64,000 nucleotides of DNA, taken from Zygnema circumcarinatum. Taxonomy: Eukaryota > Streptophyta > Zygnematophyceae > Zygnematales > Zygnemataceae. The DNA lies in contig CM074806.1 in the NCBI GenBank assembly GCA_037447605.1, forward strand, positions 4,833,287 to 4,897,286, written 5' to 3'. Shown piece after piece: positions 39,546 through 53,060 of this stretch. The notes below the pieces were generated by a model. The model had not been told where the DNA came from, ran no database searches, and saw only the letters and a list, made by a program, of their open reading frames with translations. Numbering within the stretch: position 1 is the first letter of the stretch; the number at the start of each line of letters is the position of its first letter. A program made the translations under genes and the position numbers.

Positions 39546-42500
39546 CTGCCACCGGAAACAAGGACAAGGGGGTGTTCTCACATGAACCACACTCTATCGG
39601 ACTGTTCTGCAGTCTAGAATCACCCTTCATTATGTCTGCGCTGCGCAGGGCTTACTTGTGAAAGTAAGTGATGAGCTGACCTTGGAGCTTGTTCCCACGG
39701 GCGCAGCCAGAAAGACAGCAATAGGACTTCCTGCAGGCCCTCACTCCCTTTGAACCCACTTTAGCGTTCATGCAGCGGCCCCCTAACTAGCCAAGCTCGA
39801 CAAAATCCAAGTTTGGGTTTTCCGTAGTTCGTGGCAGAACGAACACTCAAAACACTGTAAACAAAGTTCCGCAAGGGAGCCAGTCAGCTGTAACAAGTAA
39901 TCATCTCGTTTCTCTAAACGAATGAAGCGTACAACCCTAAAAACCCGGCCCTTAGGAGGTTCAACTCACCCGGAGCTGCCGTCGGAATCTTTGAGCTCTC
40001 AGGGCCAGCAAGGGCCACTGCTTCCTTGTCGGACGCGGAAAATATCTTCACCTCCTCCAACCCTAATTGTCGCTGCCAATATGGTCAAAAGTATCATGTG
40101 AGCTGCTTGAAATTGCACACAATTTAACAGGAGTGGTCGATAGTAGCTGGAAAAACTGTTTTAAAGAGGGCAGGATACGTGCATCTGACCTGAATAAGGT
40201 CCTTGTTCTCCTGAAGAACAGCAATCTCATCGAAAGGAAGCTTCAGCTCTAACGCCTGCGGCACGCACAACAAGCGATGACATGAGATTCAATTGCCCGA
40301 CCACAAGTCCGGGTCAGTTGCAAATTCCGGTCAGTTGGTCAGTCAAGCAAGGGATCAGCTTGCTCAACATGGAACTCGCAGCTCAAAGCCTAGTCGCCGA
40401 AAACTATAAAGTGGGCGTATCTTTGACTCATAAACTGCCGTAAAAAAAGGCGATTTTTAGAAACGACTCTCCTTCCAACCAACAGTGACATGCTAACAGC
40501 AGACATCAACAGCGTGTTACTCACATGGGCACCATTGTTCAGGGCTTCGTCCTTCTTGAACTTCATGAAACCCATAGCGAGGCCCACAATCTTCTTTCCT
40601 TCACCCATCTGCGCCATGCCAAAGCCAGCATCACCTATTGTTATTCTCTCTTTTTTTTTTAATTTAAACACTCCTACGAGCCTTTCTGCTTCTTTTGAAA
40701 CCAGGACCAAGTGACTTCCAGGGGAATATGGAGTCAACGAAAGATTGAGAAGATCATACAGAATTATTGTCAGGCCCATACAGCAGACGTTCAACGTCTT
40801 TCCTGAATTATCCACAGACCCTACCTTCATAAGAGGACTGGTTTTGATGGCTGCCATCAACTCAGAATCTGGAGAAAACGTTTTGGAGGAAGGGTCATAA
40901 TGAGCCTGCAGGATCTTCAGGCACTCTTCCTGCACCACCCAACGTGCCTACAACCTCAGCCGGATATCATCTCTCGCTGGCAGCAAGCCTTTCAAGTGCA
41001 AGCATTCGAGCAGATGCAGATTTTGAAGCAGCTACCAATCACGCACCTGCCAGCCGCCATACTTTTCAGCGACATAAACAAGGGCCACAGTGAATTTTGA
41101 CGCTGTTGCCGCGGGGATGGCATTAGAGCTCTTGCCTCCTCCCTTCTTCGCAGGGGTTTGTTGTTTACTCATGAGTTTTCGAAAGTCAGTAATGACATCC
41201 TGCAACCACGACAGCAGCCCAACTAAGAAGCAGACTTTCCCACTAGCTTTCAAAACCATTTGACCTGAGCATAAAAATCGCTCACACGTTGCACTAGAGA
41301 AGGAATTCTGATATTCTCTCGTTTCAAACGGAAAGGCCGACATCCTTGACAGTTGATATTAGGCATCTTAGGGAATACCTGCAAATACGAGTTTGCGTTC
41401 TTGAATGTGTAGTCAGGGGCAGCTCCTACTGGCCACCCCGCAGTGATGGCAAAGCCGCTCTTGCGGAGGATTGTGCCCCATACATGCTCCGCATAGTGAG
41501 GGCAAATCTACACAGCCGCAAGCGAAAGCCTCGGAGCCAAATAAACCCCTCGTATTTTATTTTTTCGCTACCCACATGGAGTCTCAAGAAACACCCTGAC
41601 ACCGCGGGGCTCTGAAGGCAGCAGCATGGGAAGAGAAGCAGAGAGCAAACTTACAGGCGTGAGCAAACGAGTCTGAACGTCCATGAAGCGAATGGCCAAA
41701 TCTCGATGCATGCCCATAACTCCACAGGACAGCTTATACTCGTCCTTTGCCAGCTGTTACAAGCGAGCCAAACAAGGGACAGGGCTCAGACGTCACCAAA
41801 AAGGCAAAGGAGAAGAAAGTCAGTGGGCACAATTTTCGCAGATTTCTCACCTGCAAGTCAAAGAATCCGGTTTTGAGAGCCTCTCTGAAGAGCATGTCTT
41901 TGTACGCTTTCTCTGTAACACTAATGGCAATGTTGATCTCGTTTTCAAAGACCCTGTCTGCGAAGGATCGCTCTGAACCATTGCGTAGACTATCAATGGC
42001 ATCCATCGTCTCCTCCATCCACGCCAATTCCCTGTCATACAAGGTGCGAATATCAGGTAATGCGCACAAATACTAACTGAATGTTAAGACAAGTTGAAGA
42101 GTAGACTTCCATGAAGGATGCCAGCTTAGTGATCCAAAAATACGACAGGAAGAATGAAATCTGAGATCAATGCCTTACATGCAGAATAAGTCACTCACAC
42201 GCGACAAGCACTGGCTTACTTTGTGAGCTTGAGAATGGCTGCATTAGCGGTATCCATAACAAAATTTGCATCGTCGACTGTGTCGCCCGCATCTGCCAGA
42301 GCGAAGCGTGCAGCGTCGGCTGAAAATTCCTCTGCCAAGGCAAAATAAAACCCACCAACACCTCGACATCAAGGCCTACAACCAATTATTTCAAAAACAA
42401 GAAGTTCGAAGAAAAGGGAAGAAGAGAAAATATGAATCTGAAGGCATCGTGGTAATGTCATGTAGTTCCAACGCAATCCATCCGACTTGATCTCACCTAT

Positions 42501-45500
42501 CGCCTGTCGAACAGTCTTGAAGTTCCCGGTAGACTTTGACATCTTCTCGGAGTTGAGGAGCAGATGGCCATTCGTTCGAAATCCTCTCGGCCACTTCTCC
42601 TGCAGCCACACACGAGAGACTTGTCAACACGAGGACGACACCGTGCAGAGGCTTAAACTCTCCTTAAATGGCCAAAGCAGAATGCGATTGTCAATTGATG
42701 CACGCGAGTTGCACATGAACGTCATCGAAATGGAAAAGGAAGTTGCCTCTGGAAACAAAGCGGTGTGGTTGTAGATGGAGAAGGTAAGATGGTTGTTGAT
42801 CAGGTCCTTCCCCGAAACTCGCAAGTCAAATGGGTACCAATAATCGAAGCTGCCCTTCAACTCCTGTTCGGGATTCATGACATTCCAGCAGGCATTAAGT
42901 AGCACAAAAATCGCGAGAGCTGAAAAGCTTAGCGAGCTTTAATCTTTTACAGGCCTGCAAGGTGCTCAAGTGAACCAAAAAATTGTCACACTTACGTGCG
43001 CAGACTATCATGCAAAAAGTAAAAGGCAGTCTGTCATGGGCACCCTCACCTCCAGAACGGCCTTTGGAATATTCGTCTGAGGCATAGGCTTGTCCAAAAA
43101 CAAATAGTCCCAAACCTCTGGTGTCATATGCTCCGGTTTTATTGGACCATCCTTCTTCCCTGTCAGATCCCCTCCCTGTCAAGCCCAAACTAGCTTCAGT
43201 TATGGAAAATTAGGCGGCAAATCCTGAGAGGGCGTATGCCAGAAATTAGGACGAGATGCTCCGGCAAATGAGAGGGAGAAACGAAGCAGGAAAGCAGGAG
43301 CAGGGTCGACAAGTAGATGCAGACATTTTTACAAGGGAGACATAGAATGCCAACCTGCAAGACATGGGCCACAGTGTAGTAGGCCATATAAATAGTTGAG
43401 TCTGATAATGACTCGATGAGATATTGCGGGTCCCACGGGATGCGTGTTCCGAGTCCGAAGGAGCGTGAACAGGCCCACTGACCCTCCCAGGATGAAAATC
43501 AGCCATCAACTCTTTCTGCTAGCTATCTAATGGCTGTGTCTGCAGAAAAGTCAGAGCTACTCGAAAACGATTGCATCCATAATGCCTTTTTGGGCTGCCT
43601 TCTGAGTACGAGCCTATTCTGCATACCCTGGGCTATGGAAACCATAACAAGTGCATTGATTGGCAAAACATGAAGTACAACATCTTGGGTAGAGACGCGG
43701 CAATACCCTGTCCAACCATCCGAGAGTGTGCTCAAACCCATGCCGAGTTTCATCACTGAACAGTTCCATATTCTCCAAGCACTGCACCGATTTGGCCTTC
43801 CACTCATCTTCTCCATACGTCAGATACCTGTCGCCACCCGAATGTTCCTATGTCGGCAAGTGACCGGCTTCCACAATAACAAATAAGCACACAGTTCAAG
43901 CAAAGAAGGCTAAATGCATTTCCTTGCCACTGAAAGGCTATGTCCACCGGCCTGCAGGGGGGCGTACCATTGGTCAGTGAGAGCAACGATGCACTCATCT
44001 CCAGAGCGAGACATGACTTTTTTTTCCGGCTCGCTGTATTGCACAGCTTGGCCGCGTTCCAGCAGCAACTGGTCCACCCCATGCCGGAAACATAGGAGTA
44101 CAGTTTAAAAGCATGTAAGACCGGAAGGGGAAGGGAACAAAAGTGCAAAGTCTACAGGAATGGCCAGCCGGATGGTTTAAAAATGCATGACCTTATGGCA
44201 AAAAAAACCCACGAGAGCACCCATACAGCGTTTATAGGCTAGCATCATTCCCAAAAAATGAATCACTATTCCCACGAGCCCTTGCCCTTGACTAGCTTTG
44301 AGCCATCGTCCTTCACACGTGTATAAGCCGAACATGAACTGCCCACCCCATCTGACGACTTGGCCAAACAATGAAACAAATCACCCTCACATGCCAACGC
44401 CCAGGCAAACGAGCTGGCCTCGTAAAGTGAACTGCAAGATCTCACCTTTTTAATGACAGGTTTGGCATCTTGCACCTTCTGACCCTTGTAACCCTCCACC
44501 AGCATCACTCCATCTGTGAAGCCCTTGAGATAGGTCAACCTCTTCGCTTCTGCCAGCTTCTCCTTGTCATTTTGGCTCTTGATGCCCAGGTCTTGGCAGA
44601 CCTTCTCAGCGGCGACATCCCCAAAGCCCGGAATATTGATGATCGGAATAACCTCGAAAGGCAGGACCCACTCATCTTTCACACCAAACTTCTCGCGCAG
44701 AGCTGCAACAGAAATAAGGGGTGCAGGAAAAGCTTCAGTGGTGAATAAAGTTTAGGCCTTATCTCAATGCCGTATTTCAACCATTCATACACTGCTCTCC
44801 AGAAAGGCCACCCAAAGAGGCAAGATGGGGCACTTACCGGGTTTTTTCTTCAAGTCCTGCAGAGCCATATAATCGTCTGGAGAGTCGCTGGGCACACTTG
44901 TGACCACACCAGTTCCTGCAGCCCCGCGAAGGTGGCCTCAGTTCCGTGCAGAAGGGGGGCAATCGCCAAAGCAATAGGGCCTACAGCTCGAGGAAAGCTC
45001 ACCTTTGTCTGTCAAAATGGTGAGCATTGGGAGGGCGTATATGACAGGATGAGATGTGAGAGGTGACTTCAGGGGTAAACCAATGAGATCGTGCCCCGTG
45101 AGATCCAAGAGTTTTTCTGGTTTTCCCCATTCCTGCAGATCAAAGTAAGCACGCATCCGAGTGGTACCCGTCAATGACGGTATCAGTGTTTTAATTGATT
45201 AGATGTTAGAAATACCCAAATAATGCAATACAGTAAAGGTCTTTTGAGCTATAAGTTCGTGCTAGTTGCACACTTTTCTTTTCTGCACAGCAGTTTTGCC
45301 CACACCTTGACTACCAAGGCCTAAGCACTACACTTGTGGACTACAAAGGCCTCCATTACAGCAATGGCCGAACCCCTCTCATGTAGAACCTTTGTATCGC
45401 CTTCAAAACAAACGAAATGGCCCTAACTTTGGCACTGGTCTAACATTACGCAGAATTTGCCCACCTTTGCCAGAGTTTGAAAGGACATGTTGAGAGCAGC

Positions 45501-48500
45501 CCGGGCAGTGACAATAAAGACATCGGCTTCATTCACAGCAAAGGCTCCATATACGCCGTCCGGTAGCACCCAAGCATTCGTCTGGCCAGCCATGGTTTCT
45601 GGTCGCAGCGTAGCAGCAGCAAGAAACACATGCTTACCAGCCAACGCTTCAAGTTTCCCTGCACATAGATAACAACTCATGGTTTCAATGTCTTGCTTGC
45701 TTGCTCGCTCCATGTAGGCAGGACATTTACCCCACCTTGACTTGGAGACGTGGCAGTTTTTCTCCCTTGCTAAAGGAATCCTTTGGAAGGTTGAGTGCAG
45801 TAAGCACCTGTGAAGGGAGGCACAACCTCCATCTTAATGAGAGTATACTCCTGCGGCAGCACGCCCTCGCCGGCGGCTCGGTCGTGATCTGCGCAGGGCT
45901 GCATTTGGGCAGCCCAACAGGAAGGCAAAGCTCAGAGGGCCCTCAACCTCATTCACAACGTTCGGATCAGAAATGGTAAGGAAACCAACTGCCTTGCAGC
46001 TACATGGTGGAGTAGGCAGCACTATTTCAGGAAGTTACAACTCAGTTGATCCTCCTCACAATGAGGCCACAGAAGGCATCACAGGTTAAACAATGACGGG
46101 AAGGATGGTTCGTCGACTGAGCAATTTTGGAGCTGCTTCTAGGTTTGAAACAGCTGAAAGTTGTGAAGAAGTAGCTAAAAGAATGGTGAGACTTGTTCAT
46201 ATGCTAATCATTTTCGCTTCTTTAGGGTTTCCGAGGCTAAAAAACCTCAGCGGAAATTGACATGTCTTATTGGAATACGATATATGGCGCAATGTATGTT
46301 TGCCTGTACGAATATCTATCTGCGCATTTGGTGTAAAGGCCAAAGGACTAATGTGACACACCTGGCCATCCAATGGCGAATAGATGGTATACCTTCGGTC
46401 TTTTACCACCTGCAGCCGAACGTTTCCCAGGCCAGGTGATTCAGTATTACATTAGATGCAAAAGCAGAACTGCAGTCAGTCCCAAAATGCATTCCTGAAA
46501 AGCAATTACCAACTTGAGTTTGCGAAAAATAACATACGGAAAGTGGAATGCAAGCTACGCTGGCTACGTGGAGTAGAACTATGATCTTGACTCGCTTTGC
46601 CCAGGTTCCGGAAAGCCACAATGATTTTCAAGCCGGACTATTATACAATCACCAATGGCTTCAGGTTGTGTCAGAGGACCTAAAAAGTCCCCATTGACTG
46701 AGTAGTAGCTTAGTGCTTCGTTCATATTTGCATGTCTTTCTATTAACACGATTAAGACGACCCAAAAAAGGCTCTTCAATATTCATTTCGGAGTGAACTG
46801 GATATAATGCGACCTCAGGCGCAATCAGACCTACACGCCGGTCTAACGCCGTTTTTGGACACCTGAAAGCACCGAGCATGGCCAAAGCTGGCTCACCCCT
46901 GTTCAGCTCATAGTCTTCTCAACTGACAGCCAAAACACATGACATACCTTGCCCATATTGTACAGTGTTTGGAGTTGCCAGCGGACAAACGAATCATAGA
47001 AAGGATTGGCGTCAGTGGTGATAAATGACCGTCTCCAGTCCACACCCATACCCATGGCCTTGAGATCTTCCTGCTCCCATAGGCAAAGATTACTCATATA
47101 GCCGTGATGAGTCATGTATCTGCACCAGAGGTAACTTGCAGACGACAATAGATCATCAACCATGAAGCTTCACCCAGAGAGGAGGTCAGGCCTGGCTCTG
47201 CCAGGGGTCTTACAGAAACCTAACCTTAGCAAGCTACCACTGCAGAATGACATGGCTATCTGGAAAAAGGCTGTCTTTGAAAAACCGACAACGTTAGCAG
47301 ACGAACCAGTCAGTCAATAGTGGAACGAGAGGCGAACAGTGTGAAAGGCAATGAGAAAGAGCGCATGCAGCAATACGCGTTTTGAGAACTCACGATGGCA
47401 AGAGGAGGGAAGTAGTTCAGCCAGTGAGCTGCGTCACTGAACTTTGCGATTTCTTCTTCTGGCAAACCCATTGCCCTCATAATCTGCCACTGTTTACCCA
47501 AGCACATCAGCCAACCCAACACAGGTCAAATTCGAACAGGAAAGTGCAAAACGCACGTCTGCTTCTAGAGCTCTAATTCCCAAAAGAAACGCTCATTATT
47601 GTCTCGAGCGCTCCAAGAGTTTCATTATGAGTGTCCTGCTTTTATTCTATTTTTAGTCGTGATGAGACTAGTTTCACTCTATAAGTATGCATATATGAAT
47701 ATGGATTGCATCTATCCTCGGATTCTCTCACAAAGGGTTGTTGTATGCACTCTCAGAAATGAAGTCCCATTCTTTTATAGATTCTATAGCTGGGACCACT
47801 TATCCTTAGGATTCCTTAACCTCCAGCACACTCCTCTCTCAAATCGCAGTCATTTGTATCTAGAAGGACACACAAGGTGAGAGAGGAAAAACGAGATGAG
47901 ACAAAAACTACGGGCAAGAGTACATGCCTGGTACTTCGCTGATCCACTCTTGGCCGCCGCTTTCGACTGCAATTAGCCGACCCAACTCACAAGATAATAT
48001 TTTAATACACATGATGCTTGTCAGCCCTTTCAATGCTTCCGAATGATCATACTAAGCAAGGCCAGCTATCCCGATGCTAGCAAATTCAAGGTTATTCGAT
48101 TGACATGCTTAGGTCAAAAGCATGAATCTCAACAGAAGAATAAGAAAATGACTGTCTAATTAGCGACGAATCACAAACAGGCCTGCCCGCTGACGGTTGA
48201 CCAGAGAACGGGCAGGAGAACCAACTGACCCAAACTTGCTGAATGCCTTTCTTTCTGAAAAATAGTCACTTCAGCCTGACAAATATTGCCAAAACCGCAA
48301 CCAGAAAATGCCTTGTAGTCTATCCATCACTGGCCTCCTTAGCATCGTCCGGAGTGCAAAGTTATGGGCTAGGAAGCGAGGCCATCAGCAAAACCAGAAT
48401 AACGTAGCATAATAGGAGCTGTGAATCTTCCCTAGAAACAAACTCACCTTCTTGCTCTTAAACTTGGTCGGCTCCCCTGTTTGCTGGGATGGCGAAGCCT

Positions 48501-49995
48501 CTGCTGCCACAGGTGGTTGCTCTTCAATCTCAGCATCTTCCTCCGAAGGGAACGTCGGAGGGTTTCCAAACATCGCAATTTCCCTTCTTAGCTTATCCGC
48601 ACAAGCCTGTGATGTCAAAACACAGTCACGAACTCACAGTCACATTCACGTGACGTAAATGGCATTACGTCACGAACTTCCACGCAATGGTGCACGCACA
48701 ACGCAAGTTTGAGAGAGCAGATGTGAGGCACCTTGATAGGCATGCCAGTGCAGTGGAACCCGAAAGGGAAGAGCACATTGTAGCCTTTCAATCGATAAAA
48801 TGCTGCAGCAAATTCCAACTGTCGGACAGCAACAAACATACAAAAGTCAAAATCAATGGTCCCACAATGACCGCATAAACTTTCTCTCCGACTGATTGAA
48901 TATATGGAATATATAGACTTTTCAAGAACACCCAAGATTTGTAAAATAAAGCCATTTGGAACACACCTCAGAGCTTTTCAATTTTTTTAATTGCCGTCTC
49001 AGAATTTACCGAATTTGGATTCAACAATGAATGACATGCACATGATCCATTAGCTTTAACTCCATCCAACAATTAAACAGAAACATGCGGAACCTCGGCA
49101 ATGTACAGGAGACATTGGCTTTCCAGAAAAACGGACATAAGTTTTTATCTCGTAAACTTCAGTTTTGTTCACTTCGGCGAACCAGGGCACATACTTTCTC
49201 GCCCAGTGCAAAAAGTTAAGGTGGCATGTTCTGAATGTTTAAATTGATTGAGTACAACACGTTAGAACAACTTCATGTAAGACATGGTACAGTCTAAAGG
49301 TTGACATGAGAAGAGTATAGCGAGGGGAAGGATTAAAAGGAGGAGGAAGAATTATGCTCTCAAGCTTGGCGCTGTTAAAAGCTCCTCATTCGCGCTAGAC
49401 AACACGGCATCAATTTTTAGGCCTTAATAGCAGATTGCTGCGAACTATGATGTTTAAAAAAAATATGAAATTGTACCTTGGTGAGGGTGAAAGCGTGACC
49501 GAGATGCAATAGGCCATTCATATAAGGGTATGGAAAATTGCCAAAAAATTTCTCCCCATCTTTGGGCTTCTCGCGCTTTGCCTCCGCCTCAAACACTTTT
49601 CCTTCGTCCCACTTCTTCTGAACCTCGCTCTGAATTTTAAGAAGAAGATCGCGACGGACATGACTTTTTGGCTCCTGCGTGTTGGAAAACGCTTCACCAG
49701 AATGAGGCCAGTGCAGTCTTTAATGCGTGTCCAAATTCTTCGCTCAGTCCGGTGAAAAAATGAATAAGCCGCAATACCAGATGCTCTCTGCTTACAGTAT
49801 GCCATAACTAAGATGCATAGAATCGGAGTTGCCTGATTAAGAGGTTTTTTTGGAGAATCATTTGAGGAAGCTAATTTCGAAGGTTACAGCTTAGAAATTT
49901 GAATTATCCTCAAGCATCTGGATAGGTCGATGCAAGCTGTCACAAAATGAACGGTGTAGCGGTGAGCTCACAGCTTTGTCCCCCACTGCCGCCAT
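38329..49995 (-). CDS. Cytosolic leucyl-tRNA synthetase with C-terminal GST-like extension
   Basis: Charges tRNA-Leu. Thirty-three exons join without a phase break to 1286 residues: 49995-49972, 49674-49477, 48818-48732, 48606-48448, 47966-47928, 47489-47394, 47070-46948, 46409-46362, 45898-45808, 45658-45465, 45132-45003, 44915-44838, 44702-44446, 44068-43968, 43827-43707, 43477-43355, 43175-43050, 42863-42747, 42599-42497, 42331-42220, 42031-41851, 41753-41655, 41507-41379, 41199-41047, 40929-40825, 40608-40525, 40255-40190, 40072-39970, 39730-39681, 39545-39422, 39318-39196, 39061-38924, 38507-38329. HIGH is HLGH (residues 65-68) and KMSKS is at 723-727. The editing domain has [19 protein letters not shown] and [13 protein letters not shown]. 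The usual plant C-terminus (PGSPIAVFL) lies near residue 1090, after which four exons add a GST-like domain. Two introns use GC donors (after exons 5 and 18). Confidence 0.9.
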
Positions 49996-50149
49996 TGGGG
50001 CCGCGCAAAGGGCACAGCCCTGCGTGCTCTGTTTGCCGGCCACGCCCACGCCCACGCCCACGCCCGCAGAGCGCGCAGCAGCGAGCAGCAGCAGCGAGCA
50101 GGCCCTCACTGCAGCAAAGGGCCTCTTCCTCCTCGCGGCTCCGAACCCC

Positions 50150-50284
50150 CCTCCCTCCCTCCCTCCCTCCCTCCGCGCCGTACGCTCACTCTGCGGACAC
50201 CGTACGGCAGGGCGGGCTGCGGCGCACCAGGATTATAGATCCGTATGTATCAAACGCGTCGTATATACAGTACGACATCTTAAA
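50150..50284. promoter_or_regulatory. LeuRS upstream region with GTAC cores
   Basis: Short interval between the LeuRS 5' end and the MULE. It has a (CCCT)n tract (50148-50173) and CCGTACG-type sites at about 50179 and 50200, plus TATATACAGTACGAC at 50262-50275. The transposon therefore lies about 290 bases from the LeuRS start codon and may have displaced the more distal promoter. Confidence 0.3.
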
Positions 50285-50966
50285 GGAAAGTGTTATTTAC
50301 ACTCATCTTTGGATGAAAACACTCACTTTTTCACAGGGCAGCTTGTACAAAGGATTTAAAGCGAAAAATGCTGTTTCATACTTTTGTAGAATAGATACAG
50401 ACCTTTTTCGTCCGGTGTACGGATGGTGATTTGAATGTACAGTACTACAAAGTACAAGGGCGCGACACGTGGAGTGACTTGATTGGTCGCGGCGACATAT
50501 GACGTGACAAGTATGTTTGGGACCGTGACGTGACGAAACGAGACGTGAAAAAAGTGGAGTCCGCGGACGGCAGTCGGAAATGGCGGGAAAAAATATTGAC
50601 AAACCCTAAAAACCCATTTTAGGGTTTTTCAACGTCCATAAGGAGACTTTTTGATATAAGAAAATCTCCAGCCACACCATGGCTGGGGTACGCTTCAAGA
50701 AACTTCTGTCATTTGATATGTCCAACATCTTGTTCACTTCGTCGCGCTCTTCTTTCTGCTGCCTGAATGCTTTTATCATCCTTAACAACATCTTGCCTAA
50801 TCCAATGCCTGAATGATTACTAAAGCCTATCCAAGAGGCTTGCATCAGAGCAAACTCGAGTTGATCCTCCACGTGTGAGGGATCCAAGCGCATGTAGCCC
50901 AGCCGCCAGGGTTCCTGGCTATATGCTGCAAAGAGATCCACCACATCACCCAAACCCTTTGATCAA

Positions 50967-51195
50967 TTTCTATCACAACTAATAACTAGTTTTTAGTCAC
51001 AACCAATATCTGCTTCTAATCACAACCAATAACCGATTTCCAATCACAATCAATAATCGGTTTCTAGTCACAACTAATAACTAGGTTTCAGTCATAACCG
51101 GTTTCTAATCACAACAAATAACCAATTTTTAGTCATAGTCAATAACTAGTTTTCAATCATAACCAATAACCGAGTTCTAATCACAGTCAATAATG
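50967..51195. repeat. Degenerate minisatellite inside the MULE
   Basis: About eight imperfect copies of a 27-30-bp unit of the form TAATCACAACCAATAACYRGTTTY. They lie on the 3' side of the broken transposase, just inside the left inverted repeat. Confidence 0.8.
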
Positions 51196-51345
51196 GACGA
51201 AAAAGAAAGAAGAAAAAAGAAAACAAAGACGAAAATGAAGAAGAAAAAGAAAACAAAGACGAAAATGAAGAAGAAAAAGAAAAAAACGAAGAAGAAGAAG
51301 AAAGAGAAGGCGAAGAAGAAAAAGAAAAAAAGAGGCACAAAATTA
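51196..51345. repeat. Purine (GAA/AAG) tract with a 30-bp duplication
   Basis: Almost pure purine on the plus strand. A segment containing AAAGAAAACAAAGACGAAAATG occurs twice in tandem (from about 51203 and 51239), followed by GAAGAAGAAAAAGAAA repeats. It gives a spurious Ser/Phe-rich frame on the minus strand. Confidence 0.85.
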
Positions 51346-51419
51346 CCCTAGGTTCAACCACCAAGACACCCCTAGAAACATTTGTAAAGTTCTTTCATTG
51401 ATAATAATGGCCTTCTACG

Positions 51420-53060
51420 AATAAGATCTTGAGTTGTGCCCTGATTGACTACAAACTTTACACTTGCGTCCTTCTACGTATTTGAAGTAAGAATTATTTT
51501 TTGTGGCACTTGTCTTATTCTTAACATTTACAAGTCTCGCGTTTTTTAACTAGACTGTGGGTTCTTCAATCTAAACATTAAGCATATCCAAGAGCTGATT
51601 GATGCAAGCAATAAAGTTGTCTCTCGAGGATTCTTAGTATCAACTACTTACTATAGGGTAGTCGTCAACTCCTGCATAAATAAACTTGTTGACAATACCA
51701 GTAGTTGTGGTTGCGCAATTACATCGACGCTTGGAGGGGTCGAAGGGTTTTTGTCCAACAATCATTGTTCATGAATGTCTTGCAAACGGATTGGAGTTTC
51801 TGTTTCCAAACAACCTTGAATGTAATGATAACAAAGCAAACCACATGATTTTGTGAACTGTATAGAGCATGGTTGCTCCTCATGTCCCCCTTTCTCAACA
51901 AGCTCTAACTGTCCCAACAACTTTTCCATAGCAAAATCAGAGATCTTGTAAATCAAATATTTGAAGCACTCGTGCTTGAAACAAAATAATGCGCCAAATG
52001 TAACAAGCCGTGAGCCCAAATGCTCCCAGCCTGCTAGCGGAAATTACTTGAATGAAATAATGTTGGTTTCCAGGTTGAAGCAAGGTTTCCAATCCGAGTT
52101 TAGACAGATTGAACCAAATTGAAGATCAAACTTCTGCTTTTCAATAGCAACATTGAGTTCTACATTTTGATTAGCCAACATCAATCCCCACCGCTTTGTT
52201 GTCAATAATAGATACAATAATCCGACACAGAGATACGACTTAATCACGTCGTAGTTTCTTTCTACTCGAGATATGTTAACGCTACCAAAATGAGGTTTTT
52301 ATCCACGAAATAAGCCACAAATTTCTCCTTGTGTGGCATCTACATCGTGTTTATATAATGCTAGGCATTTGGGTTCCATTCTAAGTAGGTCTCCTTAAAC
52401 ACACCTAAAGCAGTATAAAATAGTTCAACCGACGTACTAAAAACAACTAAATTCCATAACTCCATAAATTCTTGCTACTTAACATTAGAGAAGCCTGTAA
52501 TAAGCAAGTACGTTCTTATTGATGTGCCAACAACAAAGGATGTTTTGGCAACTCGAAAAGACTCGTGCAATTCCATTCATCAAGGCCAACTCTCGATCCG
52601 TGCATAGGACCTTGGGAGTCACAACCTCAAAAAACTGTTATAGAGCCTAAGTGTATGCCTTTGCATTTTCTTCATGTAAAAATGCAAAGCCAACGTTGAA
52701 TATCACATATATAGATGTGATGCCAACCACATTCAAGAGAGGCATGCCAAACTTCAATCTGATAATTTGTGCATGAAGAATACGCAGATAAAAACACCTC
52801 CCACTAATTGTATTCTGCTAAAATAGTCAGTGCAAGAAATCAGCTCCACCATTGCCTTAATGGCTTTACGACCCTTAACTCTTCCGTTCGAGTAGCCACA
52901 AGCTCATTACAAATGTCTCTTGTTGTAGAGTGGCTATTTGCAAACTCTTTACAAAGGATACAAATAATATCCTTTGGTGATAAGCTTAACAAAACCAGTT
53001 TTTGCACTTTCACCTTTTCTAACATGCCTAAGCGACAAGTATAGCAAAACGCTACAATCA
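51420..53060 (-). pseudogene. MULE transposase remnant (MURA/FAR1 type)
   Basis: Read on the minus strand, about 52755-52515 gives GMPLLNVVGITSIYVIFNVG and then, after two in-frame stops, TPKVLCTDRELALMNGIA and CCWHINKNVL. These are the conserved order and residues of the plant MULE transposase domain (PF10551), including the catalytic Asp of TDRELAL and the C..H motif. Further 3', 51960-51760 gives CSIQFTKSCGLLCYHYIQG followed by LQDIHEQ, the SWIM-finger-like end, and about 51470-51423 gives the knuckle CKVCSQSGHNSRSY. The first catalytic Asp (MDCTYKT-like) is not recognisable. Stops and frame changes mean it cannot make an active enzyme. A 78-codon frame at 53498-53262 could be an N-terminal fragment. 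Confidence 0.8.
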
